Shown here: positions 1 to 8,721 of the stretch, piece by piece
Numbering within the stretch: the stretch's first letter is position 1
Layout of the letters: the number at the start of each line of letters is the position of its first letter
The notes under the pieces: generated by a model
Told to the model about the DNA's origin: nothing
Seen by the model: only the letters and a program-made list of their open reading frames with translations
Database searches by the model: none
Translations under genes and position numbers: made by a program
Source of the DNA: Hyphomicrobiales bacterium
GTDB lineage: Bacteria > Pseudomonadota > Alphaproteobacteria > Rhizobiales > Rhizobiaceae
Direction: 5' to 3'
Length of the DNA stretch: 64,000 nucleotides
Assembly: GCA_900470965.1 (NCBI GenBank)
Contig: UCCS01000016.1
Span: 62,001 to 126,000, forward strand

Positions 1-332
1 CGATCCAGACCGCGCTCGCCCGGCCCGGAATTGCGCCCTATACCGCAAGCAAGGGCGCGCTCGGCAATCTCACCAAAGGCATGGCGACCGACTGGGCCCG
101 CCATGGGCTGGCAGTCAATGCCATCGCCCCCGGATATTTCGATACGCCGCTCAACGCAGCGCTCGTGGCCGATACCGAGTTTTCGAGCTGGATCGGGCGG
201 CGCACGCCGGCCGGCCGCTGGGGCAGACTGGAGGAACTGACGGGCGCCTGTATTTTTCTTGCCTCGGACGCCTCAAGTTATGTCAATGGTCACATACTTT
301 ACGTGGATGGAGGCATGTCGGCATGTCTGTGA
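1..332 (+). CDS. SDR-family oxidoreductase, C-terminal part (5' end outside window)
   Basis: This is the C-terminal third of a classical short-chain dehydrogenase/reductase, an NAD(P)-dependent alcohol or sugar oxidoreductase. Reading from base 3, the frame is open into the window edge and contains the catalytic YxxxK motif (YTASK), followed by the NAIAPGYFDT stretch typical of the region after the active site and a C-terminal VNGHILYVDGG motif. The ATG at base 81 lies after the active-site Tyr and Lys, so it is internal and not the true start. The gene is followed within a few bases by an IlvD/Edd dehydratase remnant, a pairing common in sugar-acid catabolism. The substrate cannot be told from this fragment. 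Confidence 0.9.
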   Translation, partial: IQTALARPGIAPYTASKGALGNLTKGMATDWARHGLAVNAIAPGYFDTPLNAALVADTEFSSWIGRRTPAGRWGRLEELTGACIFLASDASSYVNGHILYVDGGMSACL

Positions 333-342
333 GAGCCAATAG

Positions 343-483
343 GACACTGGCGATTGGGCCGGCAAGCCGCTGATCGGCATCCTATCCACTTGGTCCGATC
401 TCGATCCGCGTCACGCCCATTTCAAGCATCTGCTGCCGATGCTGAAGGCGCTGCTGCCATCCCGATATTCCGACGCTCATTGA
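343..483 (+). pseudogene. Fragment of an IlvD/Edd-family dehydratase
   Basis: The frame beginning near base 343 reads GKPLIGILSTWSDLDPRHAH from base 361 and stops at 481-483. This matches the conserved N-terminal segment of IlvD/Edd dehydratases (GKPxIGIxNTWSDLxPCHxHF), except that the Cys of the PCH/PCN motif, an iron-sulfur cluster ligand, is Arg here. No start codon or ribosome binding site is visible and the remaining several hundred residues are missing, so it is a decayed remnant. Together with the upstream SDR it suggests a sugar-acid catabolic operon that was cut by a rearrangement before the TetR gene. The assignment rests on motif recognition over about 25 residues. Confidence 0.6.
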
Positions 484-507
484 CCAAAGCTGTTAATTGA
501 CATATGA

Positions 508-527
508 GTGAGACAGGTCTGTCTCAC
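508..527. promoter_or_regulatory. Palindromic operator upstream of the TetR gene
   Basis: A perfect inverted repeat, GTGAGACAG-GT-CTGTCTCAC, has two 9-base arms and a 2-base centre. It ends 13 bases before the ATG of the TetR-family gene at 541. Its size, symmetry and position fit an autoregulatory operator for that repressor. If the frame were extended upstream to 508 the operator would fall inside the coding region, which supports the start at 541. Confidence 0.7.
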
Positions 528-540
528 TTGGATTTTCGCG

Positions 541-1122
541 ATGCCACGCCGCGCCATTGCCATCGAGAAACGTCAGCACATCATTGAAACTGCCTATACC
601 CTGTTCAAGCGCGACGGCTTCCACGCCACCGGCATAGACCGGATCATTGCCGAGGCGGAGGTCGCCAAGATGACCATGTATCGGCATTTTCCCAGCAAGG
701 GCGGCCTGATTGTCGAGGTTCTGAACTGGCGGACAGATCGGTTCAAACGCCAGCTCGACCGGCTTTCGGAAACCGCAATGACGCCAGATGAGAAGATCAT
801 GGCGGTTTTCGATTGGCATGAACGCTGGTTCGACAGTCCGGATTTTCACGGATGCCTGTTTCAGCATGCGCTCGCGGAGTTCGGCGAGCGGGATCATGCG
901 GTATTCGAGGCCGTCATGCGCCAGAAGCGCGATCTTCAGGACCGCATTCGGGACATCCTGGCGCCGTCGATGCAGGAGGGTCGGGCGCCGCATATCGCCA
1001 TGATCCTGTTCATGCTGATCGAGGGGGCAACGATGCTCGCTCAGATGGGCCAGGGGAAAGAGGCGATCGACAATGCCCGGAACGTCGCCGCCGAACTGCT
1101 GGCGACGAGGACGCGGCAATGA
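541..1122 (+). CDS. TetR/AcrR-family transcriptional regulator
   Basis: This is a 193-residue dimeric repressor. The N-terminal helix-turn-helix is clear at about residues 31-50 (GIDRIIAEAEVAKMTMYRHF), followed by the usual PSKGGL segment and a ligand-binding helical domain. The ATG at 541 is preferred because the only longer start lies inside the palindromic operator at 508-527. The stop codon overlaps the ATG of the EamA transporter at 1119 (ATGA), so the two are translated together. The repressor therefore probably controls expression of that exporter in response to a small molecule. The ligand is unknown. Confidence 0.93.
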   Translation: MPRRAIAIEKRQHIIETAYTLFKRDGFHATGIDRIIAEAEVAKMTMYRHFPSKGGLIVEVLNWRTDRFKRQLDRLSETAMTPDEKIMAVFDWHERWFDSPDFHGCLFQHALAEFGERDHAVFEAVMRQKRDLQDRIRDILAPSMQEGRAPHIAMILFMLIEGATMLAQMGQGKEAIDNARNVAAELLATRTRQ

Positions 1123-1949
1123 GCGCCGCCGTCATCGGCCTGGCGCTTTTCGCGGCGATCCTTCACGCCACATGGAACGCCTTCCTGCGCAGCGGCGGCG
1201 ACCGGCTCTGGACCGTCACCGTCATGAGCTTTGCGAGCACGGTTGTCGCGCTTCCATTCCTGTTCATTTATCCGCTGCCGCCGTCGGCCGCATGGTCCTA
1301 TATCTTCCTCTCTGCCCTCCTCCAGGTCGGCTACAGCGTCTTCCTCGTCGCGGCCTATCGTTATGGGGAACTGGGGCAGGTCTATCCGATCGTTCGCGGA
1401 ACGGTGCCGCTTCTCGTGACGCTCGGCGGGTTCGTCATCGCTGGCGACCACCTGGACCCTTTCCAGATTGCAGGTGTCATTCTCATTGCCCTCGGGATCA
1501 TGAGCCTATCCTTTGGCAAGGGCAGATCCTCCACTTCGTCTATCCTGTTCGCTTTGGCGACAGGAGCGATCATCGCCGCCTACGCAACGGTCGACTCCAT
1601 CGGCGTACGACTGGCCGGCCAGAGCGGCGCATATACTGCCTGGGTGCTCGTCCTCTACGGCACGTTCCTGCCTGTTGCGTTTATCGGTATGCGTCGGCGG
1701 CTTCGGGTCGATTTTCGAGCGCCGGACACATGGAAGGCTCTCGGAGGTGGCTTGGTTGCAATGATCGCCTACGGTGTGGTGATTGCCGCCTTCTCAATCG
1801 GACCGGCCGGCCCAATCACGGCGCTACGGGAAACAAGCGTTGTATTCGCCGTTTTGATCGGCTGGCTATTCCTTGGCGAAATCTTGACCGCTCGGCGCAT
1901 TCTCGCCTGCATTATTGTTACGGCAGGGGCGATCCTGCTCGGGAGTTGA
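1119..1949 (+). CDS. EamA/DMT-family inner-membrane transporter
   Basis: A 276-residue hydrophobic protein with about ten predicted membrane helices arranged as two EamA repeats. The pattern at the start of repeat one (LFAAILHATWNAFLRSGG) and the ALRETSVVFAVLIGWLFLGE motif near the C-terminus of repeat two are hallmarks of drug/metabolite transporters. The start is the ATG at 1119, which overlaps the TetR stop. Family members mostly export amino acids, metabolites or toxic compounds. The substrate here is unknown, but coupling to a TetR repressor suggests an inducible exporter. A terminator follows at 1978. Confidence 0.92.
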   Translation: MSAAVIGLALFAAILHATWNAFLRSGGDRLWTVTVMSFASTVVALPFLFIYPLPPSAAWSYIFLSALLQVGYSVFLVAAYRYGELGQVYPIVRGTVPLLVTLGGFVIAGDHLDPFQIAGVILIALGIMSLSFGKGRSSTSSILFALATGAIIAAYATVDSIGVRLAGQSGAYTAWVLVLYGTFLPVAFIGMRRRLRVDFRAPDTWKALGGGLVAMIAYGVVIAAFSIGPAGPITALRETSVVFAVLIGWLFLGEILTARRILACIIVTAGAILLGS

Positions 1950-1977
1950 ACCCTGCCGCGAAAATCCCAAACCTCTC

Positions 1978-2002
1978 GCCAGCGCGCCTCGCTGGCATTT
2001 TT
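1978..2002 (+). terminator. Rho-independent terminator after the EamA gene
   Basis: A 7-base perfect stem, GCCAGCG / CGCTGGC, with a 5-base loop is followed directly by ATTTTT. It lies 29 bases after the EamA stop codon and closes the TetR-EamA operon. Confidence 0.7.
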
Positions 2003-2253
2003 CGCCAATCTATTTCCTGAACGCAAACTGCGCGAGGCAACGGGAGAGGCAGCACGCGGGCAACGCGCTTGCCGTCAATGATTTTGATCGACTGGCTGCT
2101 CCAAATCCGAGGGAGGTTCTGCGAGCATATCTCGCATGCAAAATCTGCACTAAGGTGCGATTGGTTCGGACCGCAAATCGACCTATGTTCAGCGTCTGAC
2201 GTTTCTCATCGCGTCGCCCTTGACCGCGGCGTCAAAGCACACAGGCACCTTCC
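2003..2253. other. Non-coding gap
   Basis: No convincing coding region, RNA gene or repeat was recognised. Short open frames here have no recognisable protein motifs. The promoter of the TPP-enzyme operon must lie in this stretch, but I could not place a clear -35/-10 pair. Confidence 0.5.
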
Positions 2254-3900
2254 ATGACCAAAGGCTCGGATCTCCTCATTGCGGCGCTTGAGAACGAAGG
2301 CGTGGAGCGTATCTTCGGCATTCCAGGCGAAGAAAACCTCGATGTCGTCGAATCCATTCGCAAATCGTCAATCGAGCTCGTGCTCACGCGACACGAGCAG
2401 GCAGCTGCGTTCATGGCAGCGACCTACGGACGGCTGACGGGTAAGCCTGGCGTATGCCTGACGACGCTCGGGCCAGGAGCGCTGAACCTGTCGACTGGAG
2501 CGGCCTATGCTCTTCTCGGCGCAATGCCCATGGTGATGATCACCGGCCAGAAGGGTATTCTTTCATCGCGCCAGGCCCGCTTCCAGATCGTTGACGTCGT
2601 CGCATCGATGAAGCCGTTGACGAAGCTGACGCGTCAGATCGTTTCGCCGCAGATGATCCCGACCTTGGTGAGGGAGGCGTTCAGGATCGCGCAGGAGGAA
2701 CGGCCTGGTCCAGTTCATCTCGAACTGCCTGAAGACATCGCTGCAGAGGAGTGTGAAGACATCGCGCTGGTAGCGCCGCATCAGCTTGAACTACCGACCG
2801 CAAGCGACGCTGCGCTTGATCGTGCGGCTGCGCTGATTGCATCGGCCAAGCGTCCATTGCTCATGTTCGGAGCGGCAGCCTCGCGTCCTCGATCCACGTC
2901 GGACATCGCCCAGTTCGTTATTCGAACACGCATCCCTTATTTCACGACCCAGATGGGGAAGGGGACGGTTCCAGGGGGAACTGAGCTCTATATGGGCACC
3001 GCGGCCCTCTCGGAGCGAGACTACGTCCACGAGGCCATCGAACAGGCGGACCTGATCGTCACGATCGGCCATGACACGATCGAAAAACCTCCGTTCATCA
3101 TGGGCAAGGGCGGCCCCAAGGTCGTCCATGTCGGATACCAGCCGGCGACGGTCGAGCAGGTCTATTTTCCTCAGACCGAGGTCATCGGCGACATCGGACC
3201 GTCACTCAAGGCGCTCGCCGATCGCCTGGAAGGCAAGCTCCCAAACGCGCAGGCGCTTCTTCACCTGCGAGAGCGAATTCTCAATCGTATTGCAGACCGG
3301 GCGACCGAGGAACGGTTTACGCCCCAGAGGCTCGTCCACGACATCCGAGAGGTCATGCCCCACGATGGCATTCTCGCTCTCGATAACGGCATGTACAAGA
3401 TATGGTTCGCTCGCAATTATCGCACCAAAATGGCGAATACTCTGCTTCTCGACAACGCGCTTGCGACGATGGGGGCTGGCCTTCCGTCCGCGATGGTCGC
3501 GTCGATGCTTTACCCGCAACGGCGGGTCATGGCGATCTGCGGCGACGGCGGGTTCATGATGAATTCGCAGGAGCTGGAGACCGCCGTCCGGCTGAAATTG
3601 AACCTTGTCGTTCTCGTGATTGAAGACGATGCCTATGGGATGATCCGTTGGAAGCAGGCCGTCGACGAATTTCCGGACTTCGGCATGACATTCGGCAATC
3701 CGGACTTCGTCAAATATGCGCAATCCTACGGCGCCAAAGGAACGAGGGTCGATGATATCGGCCAGCTCAAGCAGGCTCTTGAGGATGCATTCAAAGGTGG
3801 GGGCGTGCATCTGGTCAATGTCCCCGTCGACTATTCGGAAAATGAACGTGTGCTGGTGAAAGAGCTGCGCGAACGGCTCCCGGCAATTCTGGAGGCATGA
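2254..3900 (+). CDS. Thiamine-pyrophosphate enzyme, acetolactate-synthase large-subunit-like
   Basis: A 548-residue member of the acetohydroxyacid synthase/2-oxoacid decarboxylase superfamily. The N-terminal Pyr domain carries the catalytic Glu48 in RHEQAAAFMA. The middle domain is typical, and the C-terminal PP domain has the Mg/TPP-binding GDGGFMMN at residues 430-437 followed by DDAYGMIRWKQ. No regulatory small subunit gene is present, and the sequence ends like catabolic AlsS or other carboligases. The stop is followed after one base by an aldehyde dehydrogenase gene. This makes a decarboxylase or lyase producing an aldehyde at least as likely as acetolactate synthesis. The substrate is not determined. 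Confidence 0.88.
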   Translation: MTKGSDLLIAALENEGVERIFGIPGEENLDVVESIRKSSIELVLTRHEQAAAFMAATYGRLTGKPGVCLTTLGPGALNLSTGAAYALLGAMPMVMITGQKGILSSRQARFQIVDVVASMKPLTKLTRQIVSPQMIPTLVREAFRIAQEERPGPVHLELPEDIAAEECEDIALVAPHQLELPTASDAALDRAAALIASAKRPLLMFGAAASRPRSTSDIAQFVIRTRIPYFTTQMGKGTVPGGTELYMGTAALSERDYVHEAIEQADLIVTIGHDTIEKPPFIMGKGGPKVVHVGYQPATVEQVYFPQTEVIGDIGPSLKALADRLEGKLPNAQALLHLRERILNRIADRATEERFTPQRLVHDIREVMPHDGILALDNGMYKIWFARNYRTKMANTLLLDNALATMGAGLPSAMVASMLYPQRRVMAICGDGGFMMNSQELETAVRLKLNLVVLVIEDDAYGMIRWKQAVDEFPDFGMTFGNPDFVKYAQSYGAKGTRVDDIGQLKQALEDAFKGGGVHLVNVPVDYSENERVLVKELRERLPAILEA

Positions 3901-3901
3901 G

Positions 3902-5293
3902 ATGTCGCATAGCTTAACGGTTTATCAGGCGTTTGATCGAGCGATCATCACCGAGTTACTGACCGATGACGCCGCCGCGCTTGATCGCAAGCTGGATACT
4001 GCCGCGAAAGCCTTTGCTGATCGCGATGGGTGGTTGCCTGCGTATCAGCGCATGGCGATCCTGAGAAAGACGTCGGAACTGCTGCACGACAACAGGGATC
4101 GTTTCGCGATGATGATTGCGCGGGAAGGCGGCAAGCCTCTGGCGGACGCCATCGTCGAGGTCACACGGGCGATCGACGGACTGATCAACGCCGCCGATGA
4201 AATCCGCAACTTCGGCGGCAAGGAAATCCCGATGGGGTTGACGGCCGCGAGCCTGAATCGCCTGGCGTTTACAACCAAAGAGCCGATCGGTGTTGTCGCG
4301 GCGATCTCGGCATTCAACCATCCCCTCAATCTCATCGTCCATCAAATTGCGCCTGCGATCGCCGTCGGGTGCCCCGTCATTGTAAAGCCCGCAGCAACAA
4401 CGCCCATCTCATGCGTCGAAATCGTGAAGTTGCTTTGGGAGGCCGGCCTGGACGAGCGCTGGTGCCAGACCTTCGTCACCGACGACAACGCGCTTGCTGA
4501 ATCCTTTGCGACCGATCCCCGCGTCGCGTTTTTAAGCTTCATCGGATCTGCGAAAGTCGGCTGGTATCTCAAGAGCAAGCTGCCGCCAGGCACGAGATGC
4601 GCGCTTGAACATGGCGGTGCCGCACCTGTTATCGTTGATCGAAGTGCAGATGCGGCCGCAGTCGTCAGTCCCATCGTCAAAGGTGGCTACTATCATGCAG
4701 GCCAGGTCTGTGTGTCGGTCCAGCGGATATTCGTGCACGAGGAGATCCTGGAGCCGTTGACCGAGAGCCTTGCCGCTGCGGTCGCGGCCCTTCGGGTCGG
4801 CGATCCGACCCTCAAGCAAACCGAGGTGGGGCCACTGATCCTGCCACGCGAAACGGAGCGGGTGTCGAACTGGATCCGGGAAGCCGTTGATGCCGGAACA
4901 AAACAGCTCGGAGGCGGGCGTCTGTCGGAAACGACGCTGCTGCCGTCGGTGCTGCTCAATCCGCCGGCCGACGCAAAGGTGTCGCAACTCGAAGTCTTCG
5001 GTCCGCTGACCTGCGTCTACGGTTACCGAAACCTCGACGATGCAATTCAGAGTGCCAACTCGCTGCCTTATGCGTTTCAGTCGAGCGTATTTTCCTCTGA
5101 TATTGCCGTTGCACTCCGGGCGGCGAAGCGTCTGGATGCAGCCACCGTTCTCATCAACGACCACACTGCGTTTAGGACGGACTGGATGCCGTTTGCTGGT
5201 CGCCGCCAGTCCGGTTATGGCGTCGGCGGTATCCCTTGGACGATGCAGGAGATGGCCGATGACAAGATGGTCGTTCTCAATGTGGTAAGCTAG
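3902..5293 (+). CDS. NAD(P)-dependent aldehyde dehydrogenase
   Basis: A 463-residue ALDH-superfamily enzyme that oxidises an aldehyde to an acid or acyl-CoA. The catalytic set is complete: Asn139 in SAFNHP, Lys162 in VIVKPA, Glu236 in CALEHGGA and nucleophile Cys270 in GGYYHAGQVC. It starts one base after the TPP-enzyme stop, with a Shine-Dalgarno-like GGAGG inside the end of that gene, so the two are co-transcribed. The pair suggests that an aldehyde released by the TPP enzyme is oxidised. The natural substrate is unknown. Confidence 0.93.
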   Translation: MSHSLTVYQAFDRAIITELLTDDAAALDRKLDTAAKAFADRDGWLPAYQRMAILRKTSELLHDNRDRFAMMIAREGGKPLADAIVEVTRAIDGLINAADEIRNFGGKEIPMGLTAASLNRLAFTTKEPIGVVAAISAFNHPLNLIVHQIAPAIAVGCPVIVKPAATTPISCVEIVKLLWEAGLDERWCQTFVTDDNALAESFATDPRVAFLSFIGSAKVGWYLKSKLPPGTRCALEHGGAAPVIVDRSADAAAVVSPIVKGGYYHAGQVCVSVQRIFVHEEILEPLTESLAAAVAALRVGDPTLKQTEVGPLILPRETERVSNWIREAVDAGTKQLGGGRLSETTLLPSVLLNPPADAKVSQLEVFGPLTCVYGYRNLDDAIQSANSLPYAFQSSVFSSDIAVALRAAKRLDAATVLINDHTAFRTDWMPFAGRRQSGYGVGGIPWTMQEMADDKMVVLNVVS

Positions 5294-5465
5294 GCGCTTG
5301 CCTCTTGCGCGGAGGGGAGTGCCCGGCACCGGGGCAGCGCTCTCCCTTTCTCCTTCGGATCGTTATGCCGAACTTGCTTCGGTTGACATTGTCGATGAGG
5401 CCGGCGCCATCTTCGATCTGGATGTTCGCCTGTAGGCTCGCAGATGGAACTCAGCCGACGCGTGG

Positions 5466-6038
5466 CTAGGTTTCTGCTCTCAAGTCACGGTAATGCGCCG
5501 TCAGTCGCTCGAGGCCGAAAGCTCTGTTAAGCCCGCTGGGGTTCGGCAGAATCCAGGTGTTGGCGCCGGCGAATACCTCACTCTGCCTTCCCCAATCGCA
5601 GTCCGCCCGTGCGGTAATCGCTGCGAAGGCAGCCTTGCCGAGAAAGGCGAGGTTGGCCGGCGCGAACTTGGTTATCTTCGCTTCGAGCAGAGGTGCAGCC
5701 TTTTTATAGTCGTCCAGCCGCAATTCGCTGGCGCTCTTCGTGGCTCGCGAGACGGCGGCCGTGATGCCGCATCCATAGTGGAGCAGTTCCTGCTCTTCGT
5801 CGGCGCGCAAGAGGCGCGACGTAAAGCCGGAAAGGTGTAGCACCCTCCAGAAGCGGTTGCTGGGAGACGAGAAATTATGGCCGTCCCGGACTGCTGACAG
5901 TGCAGGGTTCAGGCCACAGAAAACGACGGACAGGCCCAAGCCGAGCACGTCCGAAAGCCCGGCTGGCGTTTGTTTCACATCCCCGCCGCGATCCATCTGC
6001 GCAGACACCAGCCGATCTCCCTTCAATTGATTGATCAT
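5466..6038 (-). CDS. mug: Mug-type mismatch-specific uracil/thymine DNA glycosylase
   Basis: The protein matches the Mug (G:T/U mismatch glycosylase) family, which removes uracil or ethenocytosine opposite guanine in base-excision repair. The active-site motif VVFCGLNPALS corresponds to E. coli VVFCGINPGLS. NRFWRVLHLSGFT matches the NRFWKV segment, and the C-terminal ILPNPSGLNR motif that inserts into the DNA helix is intact. The frame extends further upstream only through a TTG codon. The ATG at 6038, preceded by an AAGGGAG sequence, is chosen, but ATGs at 6062 and 5996 are also possible. It stands alone, convergent with the ALDH operon. Confidence 0.9.
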   Translation of the reverse strand: MINQLKGDRLVSAQMDRGGDVKQTPAGLSDVLGLGLSVVFCGLNPALSAVRDGHNFSSPSNRFWRVLHLSGFTSRLLRADEEQELLHYGCGITAAVSRATKSASELRLDDYKKAAPLLEAKITKFAPANLAFLGKAAFAAITARADCDWGRQSEVFAGANTWILPNPSGLNRAFGLERLTAHYRDLRAET

Positions 6039-6194
6039 ACCCGGCGCGCTCCCTTTGCCCATAGCGTCGTTCTGACCTCGAGGCAATCACGCTTCACCCC
6101 GTAGGCGTGGCACGTCAGGGTCTTGCACTGTTCGACATGCCGGCAATCTGCATCATTACGGGGTCGGTGACAGGACTGTGACGATTGTTACTTG

Positions 6195-6240
6195 CAATGT
6201 TTATAAAAACGTCTATCACTAAACATATTGCTAAACATGA
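6195..6240. promoter_or_regulatory. Three TAAACAT-type elements upstream of the DHA-kinase operon
   Basis: The heptamer TAAACAT occurs at 6220-6226 and 6232-6238, exactly 12 bases apart, and once inverted as ATGTTTA at 6197-6203. The stretch is AT-rich and sits about 90 bases upstream of the substrate-binding-protein gene. This arrangement fits an operator for a repressor or activator of the long downstream operon. The binding protein is unknown. Confidence 0.45.
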
Positions 6241-6325
6241 GGGTTGAGGAGTTCATGTAGGCATTCTCTGAAATTGGTGGACTTGCATGTCGGCGGGGAG
6301 CCGGCTTTGGTTCTGGGAGGAACGT

Positions 6326-7651
6326 ATGCAAAAGAAATCGAAAGCCCTTCTCGGGCTGGCATCGGCATTCATCATGTCGTCAGCGCTGCCCAATCTCGCA
6401 AAAGCTGATCAACTGACACTCTGCTGGGCGGCCTGGGACCCGGCCAACGCGCTTGTCGAACTCTCGAAAGATTTCACCGCCAAAACCGGCACCGAAATGA
6501 AGTTCGAGTTCGTGCCGTGGACCAGCTATGCGGACCGCTTTCTCAACGAACTGAACTCTCACGGAAAGCTCTGCGACCTGATCATCGGCGACAGCCAGTG
6601 GATCGGCGGCTCGGCTGAAAACGGCCACTACGTCAAGCTCAACGATTTCTTCGACAAGGAAGGCATCAAGATGGATGACTTCGTGCCGGCGACGGTGGTT
6701 GGCTACTCGGAATGGCCGAAGAATACGCCGAACTACTGGGCGCTGCCTGCCATGGGCGACGTGGTCGGCTGGACCTATCGCAAGGATTGGTTCGAGCGGC
6801 CGGAACTGCAGAAGGAATTCAAGGAAAAATATGGCCGCGATCTCACCGCGCCCAAGACCTATGACGAGCTGAAGCAGATCGCCGAGTTTTTCCAGAAGCG
6901 TGAGATCGACGGGAAGACAGTCTACGGCGCTTCGATCTACACCGAGCGCGGTTCCGAAGGCATCACGATGGGTGTGACCAACGTGCTGTACGACTGGGGT
7001 TTCCAGTACGACAACCCTGAAAAGCCTTATGAAATGGAAGGATTCGTCAATTCACCCGATGCGGTGAAGGGGCTGGAATTCTACAAGTCGCTCTATGATT
7101 GCTGCACTCCGCCCGGCAGCTCCAACGTCTACATGGTCGAGTCGGCCGATGCCTTCAAATCCGGCCAGGTCGCGATGCAGATGAATTTCGCCTTCACTTG
7201 GCCTGGCCTCTACAAGGACGAGAAGGTGGGCGGCGACAAGATCGGTTTCTTCCCCAACCCGGCTGAAAAGAAGCACTTCGCTCAGCTCGGCGGACAGGGC
7301 ATCTCGGTCGTTTCCTATTCCGACAAGAAGGACGCTGCCCTCCAGTATATCAAGTGGTTCGCTCAGCCCGAGGTGCAGGCGAAATGGTGGCAGCTCGGCG
7401 GCTATTCCTGCCTGAAATCGGTGGTGAACGCTCCTGACTTTGCTTCCAGCCAGCCCTATGCCCAGGCTTTCCTGGACTCGATGGCGATCGTGAAGGATTT
7501 CTGGGCCGAGCCGAGCTACGCGACCCTCCTCCAGGACATGCAGAAGCGCGTTCATAACTATGTCGTGGCCGGCAACGGCACCGCGCAAGAGGCGCTTGAT
7601 GGCCTGGTGAAGGACTGGACCGAAGTCTTCAAGGACGATGGCAAGATCTAG
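6326..7651 (+). CDS. ABC transporter substrate-binding protein (CUT1/family 1)
   Basis: A 441-residue periplasmic solute-binding protein. A Sec signal peptide (MQKKSKALLGLASAFIMSSA..., predicted cleavage near AKA-DQ) is followed by a two-lobe family-1 fold with the typical AMQMNFAFTWPG segment. The ATG at 6326 has a GGGAGG ribosome site six bases upstream. It heads a transport and kinase operon running to 18073. A perfect 11-bp hairpin follows its stop codon at 7686 and probably raises the level of this mRNA relative to the permeases. The downstream dihydroxyacetone kinases suggest a triose or polyol that is converted to dihydroxyacetone. That substrate is inferred from context only. Confidence 0.92.
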   Translation: MQKKSKALLGLASAFIMSSALPNLAKADQLTLCWAAWDPANALVELSKDFTAKTGTEMKFEFVPWTSYADRFLNELNSHGKLCDLIIGDSQWIGGSAENGHYVKLNDFFDKEGIKMDDFVPATVVGYSEWPKNTPNYWALPAMGDVVGWTYRKDWFERPELQKEFKEKYGRDLTAPKTYDELKQIAEFFQKREIDGKTVYGASIYTERGSEGITMGVTNVLYDWGFQYDNPEKPYEMEGFVNSPDAVKGLEFYKSLYDCCTPPGSSNVYMVESADAFKSGQVAMQMNFAFTWPGLYKDEKVGGDKIGFFPNPAEKKHFAQLGGQGISVVSYSDKKDAALQYIKWFAQPEVQAKWWQLGGYSCLKSVVNAPDFASSQPYAQAFLDSMAIVKDFWAEPSYATLLQDMQKRVHNYVVAGNGTAQEALDGLVKDWTEVFKDDGKI

Positions 7652-7685
7652 TGTCCGGCTGGACGCACAACCTTCTTGTCAGAAT

Positions 7686-7718
7686 GGCGGCCCGGCTCGC
7701 CAAGACTGCCGGGCCGCC
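7686..7718 (+). promoter_or_regulatory. Perfect 11-bp hairpin between binding-protein and permease genes
   Basis: GGCGGCCCGGC (7686-7696) pairs perfectly with GCCGGGCCGCC (7708-7718) around an 11-base loop. No U-tract follows, so full termination is unlikely. Such intercistronic stems after binding-protein genes are known to protect the upstream message from 3' exonucleases and to lower downstream expression. Two other binding-protein genes in this window have the same arrangement (29297 and 45120). Confidence 0.75.
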
Positions 7719-7752
7719 ACATGTCTCATATACGCAAAGACCAGGTGACACC

Positions 7753-8721
7753 TTGAACATTTCTTCTTCCTCTATGGTCGAGAAGGCTGCAGACGCAACT
7801 GCAAGGGCGACGCCGACATCGCTTGCCCGCCGCGTCCGCGGACTATCCGATCGAGCAATCGCCTGGGTATTTATCGCGCCCACCATTATCCTGCTTCTCG
7901 CCATCAACATCTTTCCGCTGATCTGGGCGATCTATCTGTCGTTCACGAATTATCGCGCCAACCGTCCGAATGCGCCGGTCCTGAACGTTGGATTGGGCAA
8001 TTACGAGCGGGTGCTCAACGACCCCGACATCTGGCAGGCGATGCAGACGACGGCGCACTTCGTCTTCTGGACGATCCTGCTGCAGACCGTCATCGGTTTT
8101 ACGCTCGCCTATCTCATCGACCGCAAGTTTCGCGGCCACGCCTTCTGGACGACGCTGATCCTGATCCCGATGATGCTGTCTCCAGCCGTCGTCGGCAACT
8201 TCTGGCGCTTCCTCTATGAGCCGCAGATCGGTCTCTTCGCCTATGCAGTTTCCCTGGTCACCGGCATCCCGACAGCCGACATACAGATGCTCGGCAGCGT
8301 TTCGCTTGCACCCTGGGCGATCATTATCGTCGACACCTGGATGTGGACGCCGTACGTCATGCTGATCTGCCTGGCAGGCCTGCGTTCCATCCCCGACTAT
8401 ATCTATGAGGCGGCCGAGGTGGACCGCGCCTCCGCCTGGCGGCAATTCTGGTCGATTACCGTGCCGATGGCGCTGCCCTTCATCATGCTTGCGGTGCTGT
8501 TTCGCGGCATCGAGAATTTCAAGATGTTCGACATGGTGACACTGCTGACAGGTGGTGGCCCGGGCTCGACCACCGAGGTTGCCTCCATCACCTTGAAGCG
8601 GGCCGCCTTCGAGAGCTGGGCAACCGGACGGGCGTCGGCCTTTGCCATCGTCCTCTTCGTTGCCGTGTTCGGTCTCGCAAACATCTACGTCAAGGCACTC
8701 AACAAGGTGAAGCAGCGATGA
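7753..8721 (+). CDS. ABC transporter permease, MalF type
   Basis: A 322-residue inner-membrane permease with about six helices and the EAA motif region (EAAEVDRASAWRQFWSITVP) that docks on the ATPase. The frame is open from a GTG at 7651, but that overlaps the intercistronic hairpin. The TTG at 7753 with AGGTGA upstream, or the ATG at 7774, is more likely, so 7753 is chosen. The 3' end overlaps the next permease (ATGA). It pairs with the permease at 8718 to form the membrane channel. Confidence 0.9.
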   Translation: MNISSSSMVEKAADATARATPTSLARRVRGLSDRAIAWVFIAPTIILLLAINIFPLIWAIYLSFTNYRANRPNAPVLNVGLGNYERVLNDPDIWQAMQTTAHFVFWTILLQTVIGFTLAYLIDRKFRGHAFWTTLILIPMMLSPAVVGNFWRFLYEPQIGLFAYAVSLVTGIPTADIQMLGSVSLAPWAIIIVDTWMWTPYVMLICLAGLRSIPDYIYEAAEVDRASAWRQFWSITVPMALPFIMLAVLFRGIENFKMFDMVTLLTGGGPGSTTEVASITLKRAAFESWATGRASAFAIVLFVAVFGLANIYVKALNKVKQR

